Positions 9,432 to 18,083 of a DNA stretch of 64,000 nucleotides are shown here, piece after piece. The DNA lies in NCBI GenBank assembly GCA_001296005.1, contig LJHR01000009.1:310001-374000 (forward strand). The letters are read 5' to 3'. The stretch's first letter is position 1. The number at the start of each line of letters is the position of its first letter. Position numbers and translations under genes: made by a program. Origin of the DNA: an alpha proteobacterium AAP38. Its GTDB lineage: Bacteria > Pseudomonadota > Alphaproteobacteria > Azospirillales > Azospirillaceae. The notes beneath the pieces are model-generated. The model saw nothing but the letters and a program-made list of their open reading frames with translations, was not told the DNA's origin and searched no databases.

Positions 9432-10416
9432 CAGTGCCACCGCCCTGATCCCGGCGGTACCGCGCCGGGGCCACCCCGATCCGGTTGCGGAAATGGTAGC
9501 GAAGGGCGGCGGCGGTGGGGAAGCCGCAGGCCGTCGCCACATCCTCCACGCTGGCCGTCGTCTCGGTCAGCAGCTGTTCGGCACGCGCCACCCGTTCCCG
9601 CAGCAGCCATTCGCCGGGTGACAGTCCGGTCATGTCCTGAAACCGGCGGATGAAGGTGCGCAGGCTCATGCCGACGCTGTCGGCCAGATCGCGCAGGGCG
9701 TGATCGCGGTCCAGTTCCCGACGCAACCGGTCCAGCAGCGGCGACAGGCGCGGTCCCTCATGGGAGGTCGGGACCGGCTTTTCCAGCACCTGTTTCTGCG
9801 CTCCGTCGCGGTGGGATGACAGGACCAGCCGCTGCGCCACCTGATTGGCGATGGCCGCCCCGAAATCCTTGCGCACGATATGCAGGCACAGGTCCAGACC
9901 GGCTGCCGATCCGGCCGACGTCAGCACGTCGCCATGATCGACATAGAGAAGGCCGGGACGGTAGCGGATGTCAGGATGGCGTTCGGCCAGGATCGCCTCG
10001 TACCGCCAATGGGTGGTGGCATCCCGCCCGGATAACAGGCCCGCCGCGGCCAGCACGAAGGCGCCGGAGCAAATCGACACCAGCCGCGCGCCCCGGTTAT
10101 GGGCCGCGCGCAGGGCCAGGCACAGGGCCTCCGGCACCGCCGCGCCCGCCGATCGCCATCCCGGCACAATGATGGTCCCGGCCCCTTCCAGCAGCGACAA
10201 GTCCCCATCCGCCGTGACGCGGATGCCGCCCATGGCCGACAGGGGACCCGGCTCCACCGCCACCACCATGGCCCGATACCAGCCGGGACCCAGTTCGGGC
10301 CGGGGCAGGGCAAACACCTCCACTGCGATCCCGAACTCAAACGTGCACAGGCCGTCATAGGCCAGGATGGCGACGGTGCGGTTGGGCGGATCGGCGGGGT
10401 GTGTCTGCTTTGGCAT
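9388..10416 (-). CDS. ftrA: GlxA/FtrA-type AraC family transcriptional regulator
   Basis: DNA-binding regulator of 342 residues. The N-terminal DJ-1/PfpI-like amidotransferase fold (about 10-190) has VAILAYDGLCTFEFGIAVEVF and the nucleophile-elbow-like SICSGAFVLAAAGLL. The C-terminal AraC domain has two helix-turn-helix units (RDLADSVGMSLRTFIRRFQ and VEDVATACGFPTAAALRYHFR). The FtrA name rests on this architecture and on the divergent rhodanese gene 91 bp away, a pairing common in proteobacteria; the effector is unknown. Its 3' end overlaps the convergent methyltransferase gene. Confidence 0.85.
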   Translation of the reverse strand: MPKQTHPADPPNRTVAILAYDGLCTFEFGIAVEVFALPRPELGPGWYRAMVVAVEPGPLSAMGGIRVTADGDLSLLEGAGTIIVPGWRSAGAAVPEALCLALRAAHNRGARLVSICSGAFVLAAAGLLSGRDATTHWRYEAILAERHPDIRYRPGLLYVDHGDVLTSAGSAAGLDLCLHIVRKDFGAAIANQVAQRLVLSSHRDGAQKQVLEKPVPTSHEGPRLSPLLDRLRRELDRDHALRDLADSVGMSLRTFIRRFQDMTGLSPGEWLLRERVARAEQLLTETTASVEDVATACGFPTAAALRYHFRNRIGVAPARYRRDQGGGTVTPPRSDAGSNAPP

Positions 10417-10507
10417 GATTTCGACATTTTATGGCAGGGCGCGTGTTTTGCGAAGAGGGGATCAGCGCCATCCTGCGCCCCATCGAAACCCCTGACAGGT
10501 TGATCCC

Positions 10508-10921
10508 ATGTCGAACGAAGTGACCCGTATCCAAGCCGCCCCGTCGCCCGATGCCATCGCCCATTTCCAGAAGCTGCTGTCGCTGGAAACCGACTGCGCC
10601 GATGTCTTCGCCGCCTTTGCCACGGGCAGTCCCGGATTCGTCCTGGTCGATGTGCGCGGGCGCAAGGCCTTTGCCGCGTCGCATGTGCCAGGCGCCATCA
10701 ATATCCCCGTCCTGGACCTGACGGAAAAGCGGCTGGCGGAATATCCGGCCGACACGCTGTTCGTGGTCTATTGCGCCGGCCCACACTGCAACGGTGCCGA
10801 CAAGGGCGCCCTGCGGCTGGCCGGACTGGGCCGTCCCGTGAAGCTGATGATCGGCGGCATGACGGGCTGGGCCGATGAAGGTTTCAGCTATGAAGGTCCC
10901 GTCACCGGCGCGGCGGCCTGA
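10508..10921 (+). CDS. Rhodanese-like domain protein
   Basis: Single-domain sulfurtransferase-like protein of 137 residues, cytoplasmic by lack of signal. It has VLVDVRGRKAFAASHVPGAINIP (family motif DVR...HIPGA) and a catalytic loop starting at Cys89 in YCAGPHCNGADKG, with a second cysteine at 94. In rhodaneses Cys89 would carry the persulfide. It is divergent from the FtrA-type regulator and two bases upstream of the GNAT gene, so probably regulated by the former and cotranscribed with the latter. Confidence 0.87.
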   Translation: MSNEVTRIQAAPSPDAIAHFQKLLSLETDCADVFAAFATGSPGFVLVDVRGRKAFAASHVPGAINIPVLDLTEKRLAEYPADTLFVVYCAGPHCNGADKGALRLAGLGRPVKLMIGGMTGWADEGFSYEGPVTGAAA

Positions 10922-10923
10922 TC

Positions 10924-11418
10924 ATGGTATCCGCCGTTACGGTGCGTGACTTTCACGCCGGCGATATCCCGGCGCTTTTGTCCCTGATGCGGGCGCTGGC
11001 GGTATTCGAAGGTTATGACAAGCAATTTGCCGTGACGGCGGATGATCTGGCCATCCACGGTCTTGGTCCCGATCCCCTGTTCGGGGCCAAGGTCGCGGTG
11101 TCGGCGGCGGGTGATGTGGTGGGCATGGCGGTGCATCATACCATCCGCTGGACCTATGACCGCCGCCCGACCCTGGTCATGAAGGAACTTTATGTCTGCG
11201 ACGGCTGGCGGGGGACGGGGGTGGGCCATGCCCTGATGCGGGCCGTGGCATCGCATGCCTGTGCCATTGGCGCGCCGCGTCTTCACTGGCTGGTCCTGCC
11301 GGACAATCATGCCGCCATGCGATTCTACCGCTCCCTGGGTGGCGAACCGGAAACCGGATGGCAATCCTGGCGCATGGAACAGCCGACCTTGGCCACATTG
11401 GCCGTCGATCCAACGTGA
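10924..11418 (+). CDS. GNAT family N-acetyltransferase
   Basis: 164-residue acetyl-CoA-dependent acyltransferase. The core motif A is ELYVCDGWRGTGVGHALMRAV, where RGTGVG forms the pyrophosphate-binding loop, and a C-terminal AMRFYRSLGGEPETGW matches motif B. The N-terminal VRDFHAGDIPALLSLMRALA fits enzymes acting on small amines or diamines, and the neighbouring polyamine importer makes such a substrate attractive, but that is inference. Translationally linked to the rhodanese gene. Confidence 0.85.
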   Translation: MVSAVTVRDFHAGDIPALLSLMRALAVFEGYDKQFAVTADDLAIHGLGPDPLFGAKVAVSAAGDVVGMAVHHTIRWTYDRRPTLVMKELYVCDGWRGTGVGHALMRAVASHACAIGAPRLHWLVLPDNHAAMRFYRSLGGEPETGWQSWRMEQPTLATLAVDPT

Positions 11419-11540
11419 AAAGTACCGCTTCCCGCATGCTCCCCCTATCCGTCCGGGTATCGTCGCGTGTAGAATTGTGCGGTGCGTGAAAAGCCACGCC
11501 GCCTACCGATATCGCCAACCGGACAGGGACATATACGGAC

Positions 11541-12695
11541 ATGGCCAATGCGCAGCCCTCGCGGACCCAGACCAAGCTGGAACCTTGGCGGGACCCGAAT
11601 GAGAAGCCCTATGTCCGTATCGAGAAGGTGACGAAGAAGTTCGGCGACTTCACCGCCGTCGATGATGTTTCCCTGTCGATCTATCGCGGCGAATTCTTCT
11701 CGCTTCTGGGCGGGTCCGGGTCGGGCAAGACTACCTTGCTGCGCATGCTGGCCGGGTTTGAACGCCCGACCGAGGGCAAGATCTTCATCGACGGTGTCGA
11801 CATGTCCAACGTGCCGCCCTATGAGCGGCCGGTGAACATGATGTTCCAATCCTACGCCTTGTTCCCGCATATGAGCGTGGAGGCGAACATCGCCTTCGGC
11901 CTGCATCAGGATAAGGTGGGCAAGGCCGAGATCGCGGAGCGGGTGGCCGACGCCCTGAACCTTGTGCAGCTGGGACAGTTTGGCAAGCGCAAGCCGCATC
12001 AGCTTTCGGGCGGACAGCGGCAGCGCGTGGCGCTGGCCCGCGCCCTGGTGAAGCGGCCCAAGCTGCTGCTGCTGGACGAACCGCTGGGCGCGCTGGACAA
12101 GAAGCTGCGCGAACAGACGCAGTTCGAGCTGGTGAACATTCAGGAAAAGGTGGGCATCACCTTCGTAGTCGTGACCCATGACCAGGAAGAAGCGATGACC
12201 ATGTCGTCGCGCATCGCGGTCATGAATCGCGGCTATATCGCACAGATCGGCACGCCGACCGAGATTTATGAATATCCCAACAGCCGCTTCACGGCGGAAT
12301 TTATCGGGTCGGTCAACATGTTCCATGGCCGCGTTCTGGAATCTGAACCCGACCATTCCCTGATCCGCTCTGACGAGGCGAATTGCGACCTCTATGTCTC
12401 CCATCCCGGCCATCTGGCGCCCGGCACCGAATGCTGGGTGGCGGTACGGCCGGAGAAGGTGACCATCTCCAAGGATGCGCCCGCGGGCAGCGATGGCCGC
12501 AATCAGGCAACGGGCGTGGTGAAGGAAATCGCCTATCTGGGCGACGTCTCTATCTATGAAATCCTGCTGGATAGCGGAAAGCGGGTGCGTGTGACGGCGC
12601 CCATGGTGACGCGCCGCACCGAAATGCCCATTACCTGGGAAGACCGGGTGTACCTGTCCTGGCGGCCGTTCGCCGGCAGCGTCCTGACCAACTGA
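11541..12695 (+). CDS. potG: Spermidine/putrescine ABC transporter, ATP-binding protein
   Basis: ATPase driving polyamine import. In 384 residues: Walker A GGSGSGKTT (57-65), Q-loop MMFQSYALFPHM, signature LSGGQRQR (155-162), Walker B LLLLDEP (175-181), H-loop VVTHDQEEA, and a C-terminal TOBE-like regulatory domain (about 290-384) with WVAVRPEKVTI. The length and the N-terminal extension match PotG. First gene of potG-potH-potI, 122 bp after the GNAT gene. Confidence 0.94.
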   Translation: MANAQPSRTQTKLEPWRDPNEKPYVRIEKVTKKFGDFTAVDDVSLSIYRGEFFSLLGGSGSGKTTLLRMLAGFERPTEGKIFIDGVDMSNVPPYERPVNMMFQSYALFPHMSVEANIAFGLHQDKVGKAEIAERVADALNLVQLGQFGKRKPHQLSGGQRQRVALARALVKRPKLLLLDEPLGALDKKLREQTQFELVNIQEKVGITFVVVTHDQEEAMTMSSRIAVMNRGYIAQIGTPTEIYEYPNSRFTAEFIGSVNMFHGRVLESEPDHSLIRSDEANCDLYVSHPGHLAPGTECWVAVRPEKVTISKDAPAGSDGRNQATGVVKEIAYLGDVSIYEILLDSGKRVRVTAPMVTRRTEMPITWEDRVYLSWRPFAGSVLTN

Positions 12696-12719
12696 CCGGA
12701 CGGGAAGGGGGGCTGACCC

Positions 12720-13664
12720 ATGGCCGAAACGGTTCAAAGCGAAATGCGCCATACGGGCTTTCTGGGCCTGTTGCAGCGGGTGGGCCTGTCGGGCCGGGCA
12801 CTGGTGGTGTCCGTGCCCTATGCGTGGCTGCTGCTGTTCTTTCTGGTGCCATTCCTGATCGTGCTGAAGATCGCGCTGGCCGAAAGCCAGATGGCGATCC
12901 CGCCCTTCACCTCGCTGATCGAGAATGTGGAGGATCTGAAGTACCAGATCACCGTCACCTTCTATAATTTCCATTATATGGTGACCGACGATCTCTACAT
13001 CGTCGCCTATCTGAACAGCCTGAAGATCGCCTTCATCTCCACCATCTGCTGTCTGCTGCTGGGCTATCCGGTCGCCTATGCCATCGCCAAGGCCGATCCG
13101 AAATGGCGCGCACCCCTGCTGATGCTGGTGATCCTGCCGTTTTGGACCAGCTTCCTGATCCGCGTCTATGCCTGGATCGGTATCCTGTCCAACAATGGCG
13201 TGCTGAATAACGTACTAATGTGGCTGGGCATCATCAACGAGCCGCTGCAAATCCTCTATACGCCCGTCGCCACCTATATCGGCATCACCTACTCCTACCT
13301 GCCTTTCATGATCCTGCCGCTCTATTCGACGCTGGAGAAGCTGGACAATACGCTTCTGGAGGCGGCGGCCGATCTGGGGTGCCCGCCCTGGAAGGCGTTC
13401 TTGACCATCACCCTGCCGCTGTCGATCCCCGGTATGATCGCAGGTGCGCTGCTGGTCTTCATTCCGGCCACGGGCGAATTCGTGATCCCGGAACTGCTGG
13501 GCGGGCCCGATACGTTGATGATCGGGCGCACCTTGTGGACGGAATTCTTCAATAACCGTGACTGGCCGCTGGCATCCGCCGTGGCGGTCGCCTTGCTGCT
13601 GTTCCTGGTCGTACCGATCATGATCTTCCAGAACGTGCAGGGTAAGCAGGGGGGGCACCCGTAA
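12720..13664 (+). CDS. potH: Spermidine/putrescine ABC transporter permease
   Basis: Inner-membrane permease of 314 residues with about six transmembrane segments, beginning AWLLLFFLVPFLIVLKIAL. The cytoplasmic EAA loop, contact site for PotG, reads EAAADLGCPPWKAFL and continues TITLPLSIPG. The segment SFLIRVYAWIGILSNNGVLN is typical of PotB/PotH. It starts 24 bp after potG and overlaps potI by one base. Confidence 0.93.
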   Translation: MAETVQSEMRHTGFLGLLQRVGLSGRALVVSVPYAWLLLFFLVPFLIVLKIALAESQMAIPPFTSLIENVEDLKYQITVTFYNFHYMVTDDLYIVAYLNSLKIAFISTICCLLLGYPVAYAIAKADPKWRAPLLMLVILPFWTSFLIRVYAWIGILSNNGVLNNVLMWLGIINEPLQILYTPVATYIGITYSYLPFMILPLYSTLEKLDNTLLEAAADLGCPPWKAFLTITLPLSIPGMIAGALLVFIPATGEFVIPELLGGPDTLMIGRTLWTEFFNNRDWPLASAVAVALLLFLVVPIMIFQNVQGKQGGHP

Positions 13665-14497
13665 TGCCGAAATCCTGGTTCCTGCGCTTCGGCCTGATCA
13701 CGGGCCTGCTGTTCCTGTACATCCCGATCATTCTGCTGATCGTGCTGTCCTTCAACGACAACCGCTCTGTCTCCGTCTGGTCGGAATTCTCCTTCCGCTG
13801 GTACGGGGAACTGATGCGCGACGATCAGCTTCTTTCCGCGGCCTGGCTGTCGGTGCGCGTGGCCTTCATTTCCGCCAGCTTTGCCGTGGTGCTGGGCACG
13901 CTGGCCGGCATGATGCTGGCGCGGTTCGGCGCGTTCAAGGGGCGTGCCCTGTTCTCCGGCATGGTGTCGGCCCCGCTGGTCATGCCGGAAGTGATCATGG
14001 GCCTGTCGCTGCTGCTGCTGTTTGTCAGCATGGAACAGGTGCTGGGCTGGCCCGAAGGGCGCGGCATGCTGACCATCATTCTGGCCCATATCACCTTCAC
14101 CATGTCCTTCGTGACGGTGGTGGTGCAGTCGCGGCTGGTGTCCATGGATGCCAGCCTGGAAGAGGCGGCGATGGATCTGGGGGCGCGGCCCGCCAAGGTG
14201 TTCTTCGTGATCACCTTGCCGCTGATCGCCCCGGCCATCGTGTCGGGCTGGCTGCTGGCCTTTACCCTGTCGCTGGATGATCTGGTGATCACCAGCTTCG
14301 TGTCCGGCCCCGGTTCCACGACGCTGCCGCAGATCGTGTTCTCTTCGGTCCGCCTGGGCCTGTCGCCCAAGGTAAATGCCCTGGCCACCATCGTGGTGAC
14401 CATCGTGGCCATCGGCATCATCTGCGCCGGCATCTACAATGCGCGCCAGGAAAAGGCCCGGCAGCGGGACGAGCAGATGGCGCAGCAGGGCGGCTGA
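13664..14497 (+). CDS. potI: Spermidine/putrescine ABC transporter permease
   Basis: Second permease, 277 residues, about six transmembrane segments. EAA loop EAAMDLGARPAKVFF then VITLPLIAPA; C-terminal SLDDLVITSFVSGPGSTTLP is characteristic of PotC/PotI. The stop of potH and the start of potI share one base (TAATG), indicating translational coupling. A strong terminator follows. Confidence 0.93.
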   Translation: MPKSWFLRFGLITGLLFLYIPIILLIVLSFNDNRSVSVWSEFSFRWYGELMRDDQLLSAAWLSVRVAFISASFAVVLGTLAGMMLARFGAFKGRALFSGMVSAPLVMPEVIMGLSLLLLFVSMEQVLGWPEGRGMLTIILAHITFTMSFVTVVVQSRLVSMDASLEEAAMDLGARPAKVFFVITLPLIAPAIVSGWLLAFTLSLDDLVITSFVSGPGSTTLPQIVFSSVRLGLSPKVNALATIVVTIVAIGIICAGIYNARQEKARQRDEQMAQQGG

Positions 14498-14523
14498 TCG
14501 TCCTTCAAGCCCAAGCGAAGCAC

Positions 14524-14559
14524 AAACCCCGGCGTTCATCGCGCCGGGGTTTTCTTTTG
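14524..14559 (+). terminator. Terminator of the potGHI operon
   Basis: Perfect stem AAACCCCGGCG/CGCCGGGGTTT (14524-14534 with 14542-14552), loop TTCATCG, running into TTTTCTTTT. It lies 27 bp after the potI stop. Confidence 0.93.
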
Positions 14560-14651
14560 TTAATGCCGTGCCAAAGCTGTGACCTTGCCGGAACATTTAT
14601 ACGGTGTCGTGCGTTTCCATTCTGACAACCACGACAGGAAGGATCACCATC

Positions 14652-15026
14652 ATGGCCATCAGTGATGTCGCGCGTAGCGAGACCAATAGCTGCATCAGCG
14701 CGGGCAAGGTGAAAGGCACCGACGTCTATGGCGTGGATGGCGACAAGATCGGCCATGTCGAGGACGTGATGCTGAACAAGCGCACGGGCAATGTTGCCTA
14801 TGCCATCATGGGGTTCGGCGGCTTTCTCGGCATTGGCGAGCGTTACCATCCGCTGCCCTGGTCGGTGCTGAAATATGACCCGGAAATGGGCGGCTATGTT
14901 GTGCCGCTGGACCGGACGCGTCTCGAAAACGCTCCCTCCTATTCCGAACAGGAGTTGGGCCCCGACGATCGCCGTTGGCGGGAGCCGGTTTCCAGCTACT
15001 ACAACGTCCCGCCCTATTGGATGTGA
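14652..15026 (+). CDS. PRC-barrel domain protein
   Basis: 124-residue cytoplasmic protein with a PRC-barrel beta fold: GKVKGTDVYGVDGDKIGHVE, then a beta-rich core YAIMGFGGFLGIGERYHPLPW. Such proteins occur in photosynthetic reaction centres, RimM and many alphaproteobacterial stress proteins; the short stand-alone form here is of the last kind. The start at 14652 follows an AGGAAGGA ribosome site; the open frame upstream is not used. Followed 27 bp later by the FPASDP protein, probably one operon. Confidence 0.82.
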   Translation: MAISDVARSETNSCISAGKVKGTDVYGVDGDKIGHVEDVMLNKRTGNVAYAIMGFGGFLGIGERYHPLPWSVLKYDPEMGGYVVPLDRTRLENAPSYSEQELGPDDRRWREPVSSYYNVPPYWM

Positions 15027-15053
15027 TCACCATCCCCACCGGGAGGAAATGAC

Positions 15054-15314
15054 ATGCCCACGCAGACCCAGTATCCCCCCACCCCCAAACATCCGCGTCA
15101 GCCCACCGAACGGGAGCTGGACCGCGATCTGGACGATAGTTTTCCGGCCAGCGACCCTGTCTCATCCCAACAGCCCGCGACGGCGGCGCCGGCACCGCGC
15201 ACTGACGGGACCGGGCAGGATCAGGGTATCCTGCCCACTCCGACCGGTGAGCAGAAGGCCGAGGCGGAAAAGAACCGGCGCCATCAGGCGGCGGATCAGG
15301 GTCAGCGTCGCTGA
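15054..15314 (+). CDS. Small FPASDP-motif protein
   Basis: 86-residue hydrophilic, proline- and glutamine-rich protein with no membrane segment. Its centre reads DRDLDDSFPASDPVSSQQP, a motif that recurs in short uncharacterised proteobacterial proteins. The rest is low complexity and probably disordered. A good GGAGG ribosome site precedes the ATG. Function unknown; its place behind a PRC-barrel gene suggests a general stress context. Confidence 0.75.
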   Translation: MPTQTQYPPTPKHPRQPTERELDRDLDDSFPASDPVSSQQPATAAPAPRTDGTGQDQGILPTPTGEQKAEAEKNRRHQAADQGQRR

Positions 15315-15367
15315 CGCTGGCCACGCTTTCTCTTTTACCCCCGTTCAACTGGGTCCCTCAAAAGGCC

Positions 15368-15405
15368 AACCCCCGGCGGAATTGCTTCCACCGGGGGTTT
15401 TCTTT
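15368..15405 (+). terminator. Terminator after the small FPASDP gene
   Basis: Stem AACCCCCGG/CCGGGGGTT (15368-15376 with 15391-15399), extended inward with one mismatch, followed by TTTTCTTT on the plus strand. It separates this operon from the convergent TonB receptor gene. Confidence 0.85.
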
Positions 15406-15434
15406 GTCAGACCGTAATGGATGGCGGCACAGGA

Positions 15435-17867
15435 TCAGAACTTCGTGCTGACCTGCGCGCCAAACGTGCGGGGCTTGGCGACCTGATAGGCCACGCGGGC
15501 GCGGAAGCCGCGTTCGCGGTCCAGCGACAGCTTGGCATTCTCGTCAAACAGGTTGTTGACGTAGCCGGCCATCTCCCACTCGTCCTTCTTCACGCCGAAG
15601 CGCAGATTGACGCTGCTATAGGAAGGCAGCTTCGGATCGAAGCTGAAGGCCGTGCCCGGCTGGCTGCCGATCGGGATGCGGTTGAAGGTGCCGACGGCTG
15701 CCGGATCCTGATCCACCGCCTGGGTGAAGCGCGAGCCGATATGCTGGAATGTCGCGATGGCGAAGCCCATCAGGTCGTTGCCGATATCGTCTTCCCACTT
15801 GGTCTGCGCGCTGAACTGATAGCGCGGGACGGTGGGCAGGCGGTTGCCCTTCTTGATACCGCCCACAACACTGGCCGCACCGCCGGCTGCCGCCTGCGAG
15901 GTCACGGTTTCCGTAAATTCGCTGTCATTGAACGAACCCGACAGCGACAGGTTGAACGCGTCGGTCAGCTGATAGCTGAATTCCGCCTCGGTACCGCGCG
16001 TGCGGGCATCGGCGTTGAAGACGATGCGCGAGGAGCAGGTGCCGGCGTCCAGCGTGACCTGGAGGTTGGAAATGTCGGTGTAGTAACCGGCGATGTTCAG
16101 CGAGCCACGGCCACCGCCAAAGCTCACCTTCGCGCCCATTTCATAGTTCCAGACGCTTTCATTGCCGAAATTGTTACGACCGCCGAAGGTGGTGCGGTCG
16201 GCGGCGGAACAGAGCGGCAGGTTGAGGGGATCGTTGATGCCGCCCAGACGGAAGCCCTTCGACACCTGCGCATTTACCGTCACGTCTTCCGTGGCGTCAT
16301 AGGACAGGATGGCGCGCGGGGAGAAGCCGTTGCTGCTGGTCTCGCCCTTCACACCCTGGGCGCGGTCGGCGAAGATACCGTCGAAATTCAGGGTGCGCTT
16401 TTCCTTGAAGTCGAAATAGCGCAGGCCCAGCGTGGCCGACAGTTGTTCGGTCAGGTCATAGGACCCTTCACCGAACAGGGCGACCTGCTTGAAATCATAC
16501 GGGATGCGGGACCAGTACAGCTCGTCCAGCCCGTTCTGGGCGTTGGGGCCATTGCTGTCGATGCCGGTGATCGCTTCGAACCCGTCAACATTCAGGGTCT
16601 GGGCGTATTTGCGGTCGATCTTCGAATAGAAGGCGCCGGCTACCCATTGGAACGGGCCATCGCCGTTGGAGGCAAGGCGGGCTTCCTGCGTGAACACCTT
16701 CACGTCGGTTTCGTCCGACAGCGGGGTGTCCAGGGTATAAACCTGCTTCGACAGGCCGGTGGCCGACAGCACGCCCGGCTGACCCGTGATGGAGCCAGTC
16801 AGCTGCGAGGCGTCACGATAGACCAGCAGGTCGCGGTCGGTGACCGAGGTGACCGAGGTGGCCGTGACGGCGCCGAGATCGACCTCGACGGTCAGATCGG
16901 CCAGCATGAACTTGTCTTTGAACTTCTCTTCCAACTGCGTGAACTGCTGGCGCTTGCCGAACTGGAACAGGCGGTTGCCCGTGGTCACCAGTTCGTTGGC
17001 CAGGATGTTGAACTCGTCTTCGCGGTTGAAGCCGTTGGCCTCGATCTCCTGATAGACGACGCGCGGGGTGATCGTGACATTCTCGGTCGGCTGCCAACCC
17101 AGCGACAGGCGCAGGCCGGTGCGGAAGCCGTCATTCACGTCCTTCTTCACACTGCCATTGGGCTGGATCGCATCGATGAAGCCGGCATAGCGGGTGCCAT
17201 AGCCGACGGCGCGCAGGGCCAGCGTGTCGGTGACCGGGACGTTGACCATGGCCTTGGCGCTGTACCCGGTGCCGCCGCCATCGATCTGTTCGATCGACAG
17301 TTCGGTGGTGCCCTCCTGGGTTCCCTGAGCCGGCTTGTTGGTTATGTAGCGGATGGTGCCCGACAGTGAGCCGGAGCCGTAGAGCGTGCCCTGCGGCCCG
17401 CGCAGCACTTCGACGCGGCTCAGGTCGTACAGGTCCAGATCGGGGGTGAACAGCGACAGCGAGATCACCGATTCGTCCAGATAGACGCCGACCTGTTCCT
17501 TCACGCCCGGCTGATCGCGCACGATCTGACCGGCGGAGATGCCGCGGATGGCCACCTGGCTCTGCCCCGGACCCAGATTCTGGATCGACAGGCCCACGAT
17601 GCTGCGCGACACGTCCTCGATATTGGTGGCGCCGGCATCCTTCATCGAATCCGCGCTCATCGCGTTGATGGAGAAAGGAACATCCTTCAGGGTTTCGTCG
17701 CGCTTACGGGCGGAGACGATGATTTCCTCCAGCATGGCGCCGGATGAAGGGGCAGGGGCCTGTTGCGCCATGGCGGGCATGGCGATGGCGGCGCCGCCGC
17801 ACAGCAGGATGGACAAAGCAAGCGGGTGACGGCCGGACGCACTACGTCCGTTGGTATGGCTGAACAT
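15435..17867 (-). CDS. TonB-dependent outer-membrane receptor
   Basis: 810-residue outer-membrane importer. Signal peptide about 1-34 (PAMAQ), TonB-box-like EEIIVSARKR (47-56), plug with VAIRGISAGQIVRDQPG and VEVLRGPQGTLYGSGSLSG, then a barrel containing YVNNLFDENAKLSLDRERG and ending in phenylalanine. The IIVSARKR and GPQGTLYG signatures mark the receptor class abundant in sphingomonads; ligands there are diverse and this one is unknown. It stands alone: convergent neighbour on one side, and the hmp gene, in the same direction but behind a strong terminator, on the other. Confidence 0.9.
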   Translation of the reverse strand: MFSHTNGRSASGRHPLALSILLCGGAAIAMPAMAQQAPAPSSGAMLEEIIVSARKRDETLKDVPFSINAMSADSMKDAGATNIEDVSRSIVGLSIQNLGPGQSQVAIRGISAGQIVRDQPGVKEQVGVYLDESVISLSLFTPDLDLYDLSRVEVLRGPQGTLYGSGSLSGTIRYITNKPAQGTQEGTTELSIEQIDGGGTGYSAKAMVNVPVTDTLALRAVGYGTRYAGFIDAIQPNGSVKKDVNDGFRTGLRLSLGWQPTENVTITPRVVYQEIEANGFNREDEFNILANELVTTGNRLFQFGKRQQFTQLEEKFKDKFMLADLTVEVDLGAVTATSVTSVTDRDLLVYRDASQLTGSITGQPGVLSATGLSKQVYTLDTPLSDETDVKVFTQEARLASNGDGPFQWVAGAFYSKIDRKYAQTLNVDGFEAITGIDSNGPNAQNGLDELYWSRIPYDFKQVALFGEGSYDLTEQLSATLGLRYFDFKEKRTLNFDGIFADRAQGVKGETSSNGFSPRAILSYDATEDVTVNAQVSKGFRLGGINDPLNLPLCSAADRTTFGGRNNFGNESVWNYEMGAKVSFGGGRGSLNIAGYYTDISNLQVTLDAGTCSSRIVFNADARTRGTEAEFSYQLTDAFNLSLSGSFNDSEFTETVTSQAAAGGAASVVGGIKKGNRLPTVPRYQFSAQTKWEDDIGNDLMGFAIATFQHIGSRFTQAVDQDPAAVGTFNRIPIGSQPGTAFSFDPKLPSYSSVNLRFGVKKDEWEMAGYVNNLFDENAKLSLDRERGFRARVAYQVAKPRTFGAQVSTKF

Positions 17868-17991
17868 TATGTAACTCCTCCCACGCGTTCTTCTTATCGG
17901 GGCGCAGCTTTGGCGTTGCGCACTTACCGTATCCTGACGCTGTCATAACCTGTTAACGTCGGCAATATGCCTCAAATGCAGGCGCGTGAAT

Positions 17992-18026
17992 AAAAAAGGC
18001 CCACGGCGTCTGCTGACGCCGTGGGC
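17992..18026 (-). terminator. Terminator of hmp
   Basis: Perfect 12-bp stem GCCCACGGCGTC/GACGCCGTGGGC (17999-18010 with 18015-18026), 4-nt loop. On the minus strand it is followed by six T residues after one C, so it ends hmp transcription before the downstream TonB receptor. Confidence 0.92.
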
Positions 18027-18083
18027 AAAGGAAAACTGCGCCTTCGTACTTTTAAGCACGCGTGCTTTTGCGGCGAATTCGCC

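Noticed and set aside
15417-17369. Long plus-strand open frame (650 codons)
   Set aside because: Antisense to a clear TonB receptor; such frames arise from high-GC codon bias and its product has no recognisable domain.
18054-18067. Palindrome AAGCACGCGTGCTT just after hmp
   Set aside because: No loop, so a poor hairpin, and no promoter nearby; the real hmp terminator is at 17992-18026.
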